Part shown: positions 1 through 8,955 of the stretch, piece by piece
Layout: each line of letters starts with the position of its first letter
How positions within the stretch are numbered: the stretch's first letter is position 1
Assembly (NCBI GenBank): GCA_011051715.1
Contig: DRKP01000060.1
Location: 1-36,317 of the forward strand
Origin: Sedimenticola thiotaurini
GTDB lineage: Bacteria > Pseudomonadota > Gammaproteobacteria > Chromatiales > Chromatiaceae
Reading direction: 5' to 3'
DNA length: 36,317 nt
Position numbers and translations under genes: made by a program
Notes under the pieces: model-generated
Seen by the model: only the letters and a program-made list of their open reading frames with translations
The model's database searches: none
What the model was told of the DNA's origin: nothing

Positions 1-1
1 A

Positions 2-223
2 GGCCATGCCGAGCTGCGGCGCCTGTTGTATCTGGCCGCCATGCAGGCCTGCCGGACACCTGCCTGGAGAGACGTCTACCAGCGCCACCTCGAACGGGGG
101 TTGGCCCCTGTCCAGACGCTAGTCATCCTCGCCAGAAAGCTCGCCCGAGTGGCTTTTGCCATTCTCCGTAACGGAAGCAATTATCAGTCAAGAATTACAA
201 AATCCGCTTGCGTAGAGACATAG
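2..223 (+). CDS. IS110-family transposase, C-terminal fragment (cut by window edge)
   Basis: The frame is open from the first bases to a TAG at 221-223 and reads GHAELRRLLYLAAMQACR, then a segment ending ARKLARVAFAILRNGSNY. An LRRxLYxAAxxA helix followed by an RKL...AIL helix is typical of the C-terminal end of IS110/IS1111-family transposases, which act through a DEDD catalytic domain and a C-terminal serine-containing domain. Only the last 73 residues lie in the window, so catalytic residues cannot be checked. The sequence around the stop (about 180-235) is more AT-rich than the flanking genes, as often seen at an element's end. This family lacks classical terminal inverted repeats, and I could not locate the exact boundary. 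Confidence 0.75.
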   Translation, partial: GHAELRRLLYLAAMQACRTPAWRDVYQRHLERGLAPVQTLVILARKLARVAFAILRNGSNYQSRITKSACVET

Positions 224-321
224 AATCTCCTACGGGTTGTCCCGGCCAAACGGAAACGCCTCCCTGCAGGAGCGGCGCCCCCGCCGCGAACCACCCCAGC
301 ACCCCCATCCCGGGACGGGTG

Positions 322-1383
322 TCAGGCCTCGTCGTGGCTGTGGGAGTAGCCGCCCTTCAGCACGTAGACATCGAAGCCGAGCTGGCCGAGCAGGAAGGCG
401 GCGGCGGAGCTGCGCTGGCCGGTGTCGCAGTAGAGGATGTATTTCTTCGTCCGGTCCAGGGACGGCGCCCTGCTGCGGAACCGGTGCAGGGGGATGTTGA
501 TGGCGCCGGGCAGGGCCGACTTGCGGAACTCGCTCTCCAGACGGACGTCCACCCGCACCGCCCCGTCGGCCAGCAGGTCGGCCGCCTCCTGCCCCTCCAC
601 CCAGTTCAGCAGCGGCTCCTCCAGCAGCTCGGTGAAATCCTTCTTCGACAGCCGCATCAGGATGCCGTCGGTGAGCATCTTCACCGAGGCGTTGCGGGGC
701 GCGTCGGAGACCAGGGCCTCCTCGCCGAAGCTGGCACAGGGGCCCAGTTCCGCCAGCAGGTTCTCGCCATGGCTGCCGACCGGGCGGAACACCTTGCAGC
801 GTCCCTTCTTGATCATGTAGTAGTAGTCCCCCGGCGCCCCCATCTCCACGATCAGGTCGCCGGCCTTCACCGGTACCTCCTGCAGGCGCGAGAACAGGGC
901 GTGGATGTTGCCCGAGGGCAGGCGCAGGAAGGCGGTGGTCTGCAGCATCGACATCATCCATTCGCTGTCCTCCGCGTTCGGCCCCACGGTCGGCCGCTCG
1001 CCCAGGGTGGGGGGCAGGTCGGGGGCGAACTGGCCCCAGGCGAGCAGCTTCTCCAGCAGGTTGGAGTCGACCCGGGCGATGGTGGCGGTGGGAGTGATCA
1101 CCTCGGCCTGGAACTGGCGCGGCTTGAAATTGGCCAGGGCATACAACGCCTCCTCGCTGCCGGCGAAGATCTCGGCGTCGTGCATCCGCGAGGAGGTCTC
1201 GCGAACGCCGCCGGCCAGCAGAAAGATGGAGTAGGGATCCTCGTCGCCGATCTCGAACAGCCGGTCACCCCGCTGCAGCTGCTCCACCCGGGTGTTGCGG
1301 GCCAGATAGAGCAGGCTGTCCTCGTACAGGGAGCTGATCGGGATCAGGGTCCTGAACTTGTTGAGATCCAGTTCGATATCCAT
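322..1383 (-). CDS. Cyclic-nucleotide-binding-domain/rhodanese fusion protein
   Basis: A 353-aa protein with two CRP/PKA-type cyclic-nucleotide-binding beta-barrels and a C-terminal rhodanese domain. The first barrel (about 15-120) is degenerate. The second (about 150-255) keeps a phosphate-binding-cassette-like stretch, FGEEALVSDAPRNASV (219-234). The rhodanese domain (about 265-348) has a Cys319 active loop, CDTGQRS. I see no helix-turn-helix, so it is not a standard transcription factor; it more likely couples nucleotide or redox sensing to sulfane-sulfur transfer (inference). The start at 1383 is preferred over the upstream ATG at 1521 because the barrel fold begins here and a GGAG-type ribosome site precedes it. 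It diverges from prfB. Confidence 0.8.
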   Translation of the reverse strand: MDIELDLNKFRTLIPISSLYEDSLLYLARNTRVEQLQRGDRLFEIGDEDPYSIFLLAGGVRETSSRMHDAEIFAGSEEALYALANFKPRQFQAEVITPTATIARVDSNLLEKLLAWGQFAPDLPPTLGERPTVGPNAEDSEWMMSMLQTTAFLRLPSGNIHALFSRLQEVPVKAGDLIVEMGAPGDYYYMIKKGRCKVFRPVGSHGENLLAELGPCASFGEEALVSDAPRNASVKMLTDGILMRLSKKDFTELLEEPLLNWVEGQEAADLLADGAVRVDVRLESEFRKSALPGAINIPLHRFRSRAPSLDRTKKYILYCDTGQRSSAAAFLLGQLGFDVYVLKGGYSHSHDEA

Positions 1384-1604
1384 GGCTCTGTGCTGCTCCT
1401 GTCCTCGACCGGCTGCGGCTGGAACCGGCCCGATCACCGCGGCGCGGGTGTGCGCATGCAAACTGTAGGACAGACTACGAAAATCACCGCGTCGCGGCAA
1501 CACGAACGGGCGCTGCCGCACGTGGCTTCTGCGAAGCAGTCGTCAGTTTTCGGGTGGTGCGGATGTGGTGTACTATGCGCGCTCCATTCCGCACGAGGTG
1601 CAGC
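1384..1604. promoter_or_regulatory. Divergent intergenic region between the cNMP-rhodanese gene and prfB
   Basis: This 221-base spacer must hold promoters for both genes. A TACTAT at 1571-1576 preceded by a T-rich stretch (1547-1550) could be the prfB -10 region, with about 28 bases of leader and a GAGGTG ribosome site just before the ATG at 1605. The -35 match is poor. Nothing else stands out. Confidence 0.3.
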
Positions 1605-2703
1605 ATGCAGGATCTCAATCCGATCACCAGCAGGATCAGTGACTTGAAGGGGCGCATCCAGTCCCTCAGGGGGTATCTTTGACTATCCGGGCAAGGCCGA
1701 GCGCCTGACCGAGGTCCAGCGCGAGCTGGAGGATCCGGACATCTGGAACGACCCGGAGAGGGCCCAGGCGCTGGGACGGGAACGGGCCTCCCTGGAGGCG
1801 GTGGTCAACGGCCTGGACCAGCTGACCCAGGGCGTCGACGACGCCGCGACGCTGCTGGAGATGGCGGTGGAGGAGGGGGACGACGACTCCATCGATGCCG
1901 TCGCCGCGGATCTGGACCAGTACGAGCGCCAGGTGGCGGCCCTGGAGTTCCGGCGCATGTTCTCCGGCGAGATGGATCACTGCAACGCCTACCTCGACAT
2001 CCAGGCCGGCTCCGGCGGCACCGAGGCCCAGGACTGGGCCGAGATGCTGCTGCGCATGTATCTGCGCTGGGCGGAGAAACACGGCTTCAGGACCGAGCTG
2101 ATCGAGGTGTCGCCGGGCGAGGTGGCAGGCATCAAGTCGGCCACGGTGCACGTCATCGGCGACCACGCCTTCGGCTGGCTGCGCACCGAGATCGGAGTCC
2201 ACCGCCTGGTGCGCAAGTCGCCGTTCGACTCGGGCAACCGGCGCCACACCTCGTTCGCCGCGGTATTCGTGTCGCCGGAGATCGACGACTCGATCGACAT
2301 CGAGATCAACCCGGCCGACCTGCGCATCGACGTCTACCGCGCCAGCGGCGCCGGCGGTCAGCACGTCAACCGCACCGAGTCGGCGGTGCGTATCACCCAC
2401 CTGCCCACCGGTGTGGTGGTGCAGTGCCAGAACGACCGCTCCCAGCACAAGAACAAGGACCAGGCGATGAAACAGCTGAAGGCGAAGCTGTACGAGCTGG
2501 AGATGCAGAAGCGCAGCGCCGAGCAGCAGGCGCTGGAGGAGTCCAAGTCGGACATCGGCTGGGGCAGCCAGATCCGCTCCTACGTGCTCGACCAGTCACG
2601 CATCAAGGATCTGCGCACCGGGGTCGAGACCGGCAACACCCAGGCGGTGCTGGACGGCGAGCTGGATCCGTTCATCGAGGCGAGCCTCAAGTCCGGGCTG
2701 TGA
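1605..2703 (+). CDS. prfB: Peptide chain release factor 2 (RF2), programmed +1 frameshift
   Basis: RF2 recognises UGA and UAA and triggers peptide release. The gene needs a +1 frameshift: an ATG at 1605 opens 25 codons ending CTT, then an in-frame TGA (1680-1682); shifting by one base continues as GAC from 1681 to the TGA at 2701-2703. The joined product is 365 aa, the same length as E. coli RF2. The body carries [13 protein letters not shown], which holds the SPF-type codon-recognition tripeptide of RF2 rather than the PxT of RF1, and GAGGQHVN, the GGQ loop that reaches the peptidyl-transferase centre. lysS follows 56 bases downstream, the usual prfB-lysS order. Confidence 0.97.
1668..1683 (+). 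promoter_or_regulatory. prfB: prfB programmed frameshift signal
   Basis: AGGGGG (1668-1673) is an internal Shine-Dalgarno-like element; after TAT comes the slippery CTT followed by TGA and C (1677-1683). It matches the E. coli signal in arrangement and spacing. When RF2 is scarce the slow UGA allows slippage from CTT to TTT, so the gene autoregulates. Confidence 0.95.
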
Positions 2704-2759
2704 CCGGACCGTGCCGATGTCCGCGTGCAACCACTTTTCACCATCCATCGAGTTGAACC

Positions 2760-4256
<1,497 letters not shown>

Positions 4257-4275
4257 GCGGGAGGAGGAAGGCCGT

Positions 4276-4749
4276 CTACTCCTCGTCGGGCAGCCGGTTC
4301 TCCCGCATCAGCTTCTCCAGACCGACCTTCTCGGCGTAGGCCTTCAGCACCTTCGGCCGCGCCCCCTTCTCCTTCACCTCGAAGACCTGGTCCGGGGCAT
4401 CCGGGATGTTGCCGTAGCGACCGGCGGGGATCTTCACCGTCACCTTCGCCGTCTTGCGCCGGGCCCGCTTCTTCTTCGCGGTGGCCTTCTTCTTCACCCC
4501 GGTCTTCTTCTTCGCCGGCGCGCTCTTCGCCTTCTCCCGTTCGATGCGGCCGAAGATGCGTTTGAAGTCCCGGTGCAGATGACGGACGAAGTCGTCCAGC
4601 GTGGCCTCTGCCGTCGCCAGGGTCTCGGTCAGCTGGGCGTGTGCCTTCTCCAGCACCTCCTTGCGCTTCTGTTCCAGCTTGTCCAGGGCCTCCAGCTCGG
4701 CCAGCCTGCTGCGCAGGTTCTCGATCTCTTTCTTGCGGTTGCTGCTCAT
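4276..4749 (-). CDS. Lysine-rich H-NS-like / histone-like protein
   Basis: A 157-aa basic protein in three parts. Residues 1-72 form a charged, coiled-coil-like helix (KKEIENLRSRLAELEALDKL), suitable for self-association. Residues 73-105 are almost only Lys, Ala, Arg and Thr (repeated AKKK/VKKK), like a histone H1 or AlgP tail. Residues 106-157 (IPAGRYGNIPDAPDQVFEVK, then GARPKVLKAYAEK) loosely resemble the H-NS DNA-binding end, which usually carries a (Q/R)GR and RxPxW core. I infer a nucleoid-associated DNA-binding protein. The family assignment is tentative; lysine-rich spacers make similarity searches noisy. A GGGAGAG site precedes the ATG. Confidence 0.55.
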   Translation of the reverse strand: MSSNRKKEIENLRSRLAELEALDKLEQKRKEVLEKAHAQLTETLATAEATLDDFVRHLHRDFKRIFGRIEREKAKSAPAKKKTGVKKKATAKKKRARRKTAKVTVKIPAGRYGNIPDAPDQVFEVKEKGARPKVLKAYAEKVGLEKLMRENRLPDEE

Positions 4750-4772
4750 CGACTCTCCCGATGTGGTTGGTG

Positions 4773-5597
4773 TTACAGGAATATTGCTTTCATCTCGTCC
4801 ACGTCTTCAGCCACTCCCTCGATCTCGATCACCTCCACCTCGGGTTCGAGACCGAGCTTGCGGAAGGCGGGGATGGTGCTCCAGTCCCCGATGCCGTCGT
4901 CGCCCAGGGTCTGCAGCCGGGCCACCTGGACCACGTCCACGTAGTCGGCCCTGTCGCCGCTGTCGTAGTCGTAGTCGCGGTAGTGCTCCGCCACCTTGAC
5001 CAGGTTGTCCGAGAAGCCCCAGGTGCGCAGGATCATGCCGCCGATGCGGGGGTTGAGCGCCTTGACGTAACTGTCCAGCTGCTGCGGGTTGCTCAGCAGC
5101 TCGGGGTAGGACTCGGCCATGGTGAGGATGGGCAGGCTGCCGATGTTGTGGATCAGCCCCGCCAGCATCGCCTGCTCCCGGTCCAGATGGGGCAGGGTCT
5201 GCACCAGCACCCGGCTGATCGCCGCGATCTGGACACTCTCCTCCCACAGCGCCCGCAGGCGGCGGTCGAGGGTGTCGGAGGTGGCCTGGAAGATCTGTTT
5301 CATCGCCAGGCTGACCACCAGGCTGCGTACCAGCTTGTTGCCGAGCCGGGTCACAGCCATCTGCACGCTCTCGATCGGCACCCGCCCCCGGTACAGGGGG
5401 CTGTTGGCGACCTGCAGCAGGCGCGCCGACAGGGCTGCGTCGGTGGTCACCATCTCCGCGATCTTGGCGGCGGTGGCATCGTCCCGTTCGACCGCGTCAC
5501 GAACCCGCAGGGCCACCTCGGGCAGGGTGGGGAGGGTGATGTGGTTCTGCTGGATCGCCTGTTCCAGCTCACTGGCGAATGCTTCCTGGGTAATCAT
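4773..5597 (-). CDS. HDOD-domain signalling protein
   Basis: A 274-aa protein consisting mainly of one HDOD domain, a catalytically dead relative of HD phosphohydrolases used as a signalling or scaffold module. Typical features are LPTLPEVALRVRDAV near the N-terminus, LSARLLQVANSPLYRG, VTRLGNKLVRSLVVSLAMK and AGLIHNIGSLPIL. The last replaces the metal-binding HD pair with HN. No receiver or GGDEF domain is fused. Its ATG overlaps the TGA of ygfZ (ATGA at 5594-5597), so the two are translationally coupled. The 23-base gap to the H-NS-like gene downstream suggests all three may share a transcript. Confidence 0.85.
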   Translation of the reverse strand: MITQEAFASELEQAIQQNHITLPTLPEVALRVRDAVERDDATAAKIAEMVTTDAALSARLLQVANSPLYRGRVPIESVQMAVTRLGNKLVRSLVVSLAMKQIFQATSDTLDRRLRALWEESVQIAAISRVLVQTLPHLDREQAMLAGLIHNIGSLPILTMAESYPELLSNPQQLDSYVKALNPRIGGMILRTWGFSDNLVKVAEHYRDYDYDSGDRADYVDVVQVARLQTLGDDGIGDWSTIPAFRKLGLEPEVEVIEIEGVAEDVDEMKAIFL

Positions 5598-6634
5598 GGT
5601 GATGTCTGTTCCTGCTCCAGAGGGTAGGGTTGTTCGGGGAACCGCAGTTCCGCTCCATCGGCGTCGCCCAGACGCAGGTCACCGGCCTCGCGGCTGGCGA
5701 TCTCCAGCACCACCAGCAGGTCGCAGCCGCCCTCCGGGGCCGGACGCGCGTCCACCACCCTGCCGGCGCCCTGGCCGGAGGCGCTGTGGGGGGAGTGGAT
5801 CGCATCGCCGGGCCGGGGGCACGTATCGGTGTCGACATGGGCCAGGTACATGCGCCGCTTCAGCTTGCCCAGATACCTCATCCGCGCCACCACTTCCTGG
5901 CCGGTATAGCAACCCTTGGTGAAGCTGATGCCGTCGATCAGCTCCATGTTGACCATTTGCGGCACGAATGCCTCCACCGTCTCCTGTTGTACCGAGGGGA
6001 CTCCGGCGCGGATCTCCAGCAGCGACCAGTAGTCGGCGTTTGCCGGTTCGGCCTTCTCCGCCAGCTGCTGCCACACTCCGGCCACCGTCCGGGCGTCGCC
6101 GATCAGCTCATATCTCGGCAGCTCGCCGCCCAACCTGAGCAGAGTGATGCCGTTTTCGGTCACCGCGCCGCCGCTGGCGCCCGGTGGTTGCCGGAAACGG
6201 CCCGCCAGCAGCTCCGGCGCGCAGTCTCCGGCCAGCCCGATCCGCACCAGCCGGTCACTGGCGTCCTCGATGGTCACCTTCGACAGCAGCACAAACATGC
6301 GCAGCCGGTCGATCAGCGCCGCCACCAGCCCGGCGGTGGTCTGCAGATAGAGATCGCCATCGCGGCGGAACACCAGGAACGAGGCCAGCAGCCGCCCCTT
6401 TGGTGTGCAGTAGCCGGACAGCTGCCAGTGGCCCCCGGTCACCTCGCGGATGTCGTTGGTGAGCTGACCCTGGAGAAAGCCGTCGGCGTCCTCGCCGCTG
6501 ACGCGGATCAGGCCCAGGTGTGAGAGGTCCGTCAGGGCGCAGGCCGGGGCGGCCGCCGCCGTGGGGAAGCGGACGCCGCTGTCGTCGATGCGGGCGGAAC
6601 GGGACTCGAGGAATTGCTTCCATTGGTCGTTCAT
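5594..6634 (-). CDS. ygfZ: tRNA-modifying / Fe-S cluster repair protein YgfZ (folate-binding)
   Basis: A 346-aa GcvT-like folate-binding protein. The diagnostic motif is KGCYTGQE at residues 240-247, whose cysteine is essential in the E. coli protein, followed by VVARMRYLGKLKRRMYL. YgfZ uses tetrahydrofolate to support repair or assembly of certain Fe-S enzymes, including the radical-SAM enzyme MiaB. The N-terminal half has DGFLQGQLTNDI and YCTPKGRLLASFLVFR, both typical. The start at 6634 (MNDQWKQ) is preferred over an upstream ATG at 6739, whose extra 35 residues look like translated leader. It is the first gene of a leftward unit with the HDOD gene. Confidence 0.93.
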   Translation of the reverse strand: MNDQWKQFLESRSARIDDSGVRFPTAAAAPACALTDLSHLGLIRVSGEDADGFLQGQLTNDIREVTGGHWQLSGYCTPKGRLLASFLVFRRDGDLYLQTTAGLVAALIDRLRMFVLLSKVTIEDASDRLVRIGLAGDCAPELLAGRFRQPPGASGGAVTENGITLLRLGGELPRYELIGDARTVAGVWQQLAEKAEPANADYWSLLEIRAGVPSVQQETVEAFVPQMVNMELIDGISFTKGCYTGQEVVARMRYLGKLKRRMYLAHVDTDTCPRPGDAIHSPHSASGQGAGRVVDARPAPEGGCDLLVVLEIASREAGDLRLGDADGAELRFPEQPYPLEQEQTSP

Positions 6635-6831
6635 GGTGGCTGTCTGTCTCCACGGAATTTGCACGTATGAGCGCCAATGATAGGAGAATTGTTCCCCACT
6701 GTCAGTCGATTGCGGGAATGGACGGCAACCGCAACGCAATCGGGGCGGGAGGAGAGGGCGCCGGGCCCGGGGGGGACCCCCGGTGGCGACGCGATGGGGT
6801 AGAATGGGCAGCCGTCCCCCTTTCCGTCCCC

Positions 6832-8667
6832 ATGAGCATTTTCCCTATGGCGTCGCACATGATTTCACCCGGCAGCCTGGTGCTGTACAAGATCCGTCCG
6901 GCGCTGGTCACCGGCATCAGCGACAAGATCGATATCGATCTGGACGGTGGACGGGGCAAGCGGGTCCGAACCCGGGACATCACCCTGCTGCACCCGGGCC
7001 CCCTGACCAGCCTGGCCGAACTGCGACCGCTGGAGGCGGATGTCACCGAGGCCTGGGAGCTGGTGGCCGGTGAAGCCACCGACCTGGAGGAGCTGGCCGA
7101 ACTGATCTTCGGCGAATACACCCCGGTCACCGCCTGGTCCGCCTGGCAGCGGGTCGTCGACGGGCTCTACTTCGAGGGTACGCCGGACCGCATCCTGGCA
7201 CGGTCGCCGCAGCAGGTCGAGGAGGAACTGGCCCGCCGTGAGGCGAAGGCGGCGGAGGAGCAGGCATGGGCCGGTTTTCTGCACCGGCTGGAGCAGAAGC
7301 GCATCGACGGGCAGGACCGGGAGCGGCTGCGCGAGGTGGAGCGGCGGGCGCTGGAGCAGGCCGCCCACAGCCGCATCCTGCAGGCCCTGGAACGCCCGGA
7401 CACGCCGCAGGAGGCCCACCGCCTGCTGCTGGAGGCCGGTTACTGGGAACCCGCCTTCAACCCACACCCACAGCGCCTGGGCCTGTCGCTGGACAACCCG
7501 GAGCTGCCGCCGGCGACGCTGCCGGAAGAGCCCCGCCGTGACCTGACCGGACTGCAGACCTTCGCCATCGACGACCAGGGCAGCGAGGATCCGGACGACG
7601 CCATCAGCCTCGACGGTGACCGCGTCTGGGTGCACGTGGCGGACGTGGCCGCCCTGGCGACGCCCGATTCGGCGCTGGACCTGGAGGCGCGGGAGCGGGC
7701 CGCCAACCTCTATCTGCCGGACCGGATCGTGCATATGCTGCCGCCGCATCTCACCCGGCAGCTGGGACTCGGCCTGCAGCGGCGTTCGCCGGCACTCTCC
7801 TTCGGGCTGCGGCTGGGGGGGGAGGGCGAGGTGACGGAGCTGGAGGTGGTCCCGAGCTGGGTGCAGGTGACGCGGCTCACCTACGAAGAGGCGGACCGGC
7901 AGCTGGACCGCCCCCCGTTCGACCACCTGCGCCGACTGGCGGACCGCAACCGCCGGCGCCGGATGAGTGCCGGGGCGGCCGGTATCGAGCTGCCGGAGGT
8001 GAGCGTGCGGGTGGACGGGGAGGGCCGGGTCCGGATCCGGCCGATCGAACGCCGCGACAGCCGCGAGCTGGTCACCGAGCTGATGCTGATGGCGGGAGAG
8101 GCGGTGGCGCGTCATGCGCTGGAGCGGCAGATCCCGATGCCCTTCGTCTCCCAGCCGGCACCGGAGCAGCCGGCGCGTCCCCAGGGGCTGGCGGCCATGT
8201 ACGCCTACCGGCGCCAGCTGCGGCCGTCGCGCGCCGACACCCTGGAAGCGCCCCATGCCGGCCTCGGCCTCGCCGCCTATGTGCGCAGCACCAGCCCCCT
8301 GCGCCGCTATCTGGACCTGGTTGCCCACCAGCAGCTGCGGGCCGTGGTCACCGGCGGCACTCCGCTGAGCGTGGCGGAGGTGTCCGCGCGCATCACCGCC
8401 AGCAACCAGGCCAGCGCTACGGTGCGGCGGGCGGAGCGGCTCTCCAACCTGCACTGGAAGCTGATCCACCTGCGGCAGAATCCACACTGGAGGGGGAGCG
8501 CCACGGTGGTCGAGCTGCGGGATCAGAAGGCGACCCTGCTGATCCCCGACCTGGCCATGGAGACCCGTCTCCGCCTGCCCGGCGCGGTGCTGGAGCAGAA
8601 GGTCACCCTGGCACTGCGCGACCTGGATCTGGCGGAACCGGCGGCCTGGTTCCGGGTGCAGAAGTGA
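6832..8667 (+). CDS. RNB-domain exoribonuclease (RNase II/R family)
   Basis: A 611-aa 3'-to-5' exoribonuclease. The RNB active site is at residues 245-258, AIDDQGSEDPDDAIS, with the cluster of metal-binding aspartates; it is followed by VWVHVADVAALATP and LPDRIVHMLPPHL. The conserved SPLRRYLDLVAHQQL segment near the C-terminus matches the RNase II/R arginine loop. The N-terminus lacks the usual cold-shock domains in recognisable form and instead starts with a short beta-rich domain (VLYKIRPALVTGISDKIDI), an arrangement I associate with cyanobacterial or plastid-type RNB proteins. Start choice is uncertain among ATGs at 6832, 6847 and 6859; none has a strong ribosome site. The frame extends further upstream but without protein-like character. 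Confidence 0.9.
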   Translation: MSIFPMASHMISPGSLVLYKIRPALVTGISDKIDIDLDGGRGKRVRTRDITLLHPGPLTSLAELRPLEADVTEAWELVAGEATDLEELAELIFGEYTPVTAWSAWQRVVDGLYFEGTPDRILARSPQQVEEELARREAKAAEEQAWAGFLHRLEQKRIDGQDRERLREVERRALEQAAHSRILQALERPDTPQEAHRLLLEAGYWEPAFNPHPQRLGLSLDNPELPPATLPEEPRRDLTGLQTFAIDDQGSEDPDDAISLDGDRVWVHVADVAALATPDSALDLEARERAANLYLPDRIVHMLPPHLTRQLGLGLQRRSPALSFGLRLGGEGEVTELEVVPSWVQVTRLTYEEADRQLDRPPFDHLRRLADRNRRRRMSAGAAGIELPEVSVRVDGEGRVRIRPIERRDSRELVTELMLMAGEAVARHALERQIPMPFVSQPAPEQPARPQGLAAMYAYRRQLRPSRADTLEAPHAGLGLAAYVRSTSPLRRYLDLVAHQQLRAVVTGGTPLSVAEVSARITASNQASATVRRAERLSNLHWKLIHLRQNPHWRGSATVVELRDQKATLLIPDLAMETRLRLPGAVLEQKVTLALRDLDLAEPAAWFRVQK

Positions 8668-8702
8668 CGCGGCGCCGGTGATGTGCCGGCAACGGCGAAT
8701 TT

Positions 8703-8711
8703 TGCTACTGT
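8703..8711 (+). promoter_or_regulatory. Possible extended -10 promoter of the SMC-like ATPase unit
   Basis: TGcTACTGT is an extended -10 box 46 bases before the start of the 65-aa gene. No good -35 box accompanies it. It lies just after a short GCCGG/CCGGC hairpin (about 8673-8690) that could weaken read-through from the RNB gene. Confidence 0.3.
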
Positions 8712-8757
8712 TGTCCGCGCCACCGGGCCCGGCGGGCAAGCGACAGGGAGAAAGGAG

Positions 8758-8955
8758 ATGACGGCAGCGAGCAGTGACAGGCCACTTCAGGGATCCGAGC
8801 TGGAGGGACCCTCGCGGGACTTCGCCAGCTATTGCGAGGCCGAGTTCGAGCGCCGGCGCAACGCCGACGAACCGTTCGACGAGGCGGCCTATCGCGAGGC
8901 GATGGAGATGACCCTGCGGCGGCTGCGCGCGCTGGAAGAAGAGGGCTACGCATGA
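8758..8955 (+). CDS. Small acidic protein upstream of the SMC-like ATPase
   Basis: A 65-aa protein starting at an ATG with a strong GAAAGGAG ribosome site. It is charged and helical (SYCEAEFERRRNADEPFDEA, then EAMEMTLRRLRALEEEGYA), with no membrane segment and no family that I recognise. Its TGA overlaps the ATG of the next gene (ATGA, 8952-8955), so the two are translationally coupled; it is probably a partner or regulator of that ATPase. A longer reading from 8683 is unlikely because the ribosome site favours 8758. Confidence 0.75.
   Translation: MTAASSDRPLQGSELEGPSRDFASYCEAEFERRRNADEPFDEAAYREAMEMTLRRLRALEEEGYA

Noticed and set aside
208-1647. A plus-strand frame of over 400 codons opposite the cNMP-rhodanese gene
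   Set aside because: It is antisense to a protein with clear domains, and its translation (repeated Gln/Gly/Val/Leu) is not protein-like.
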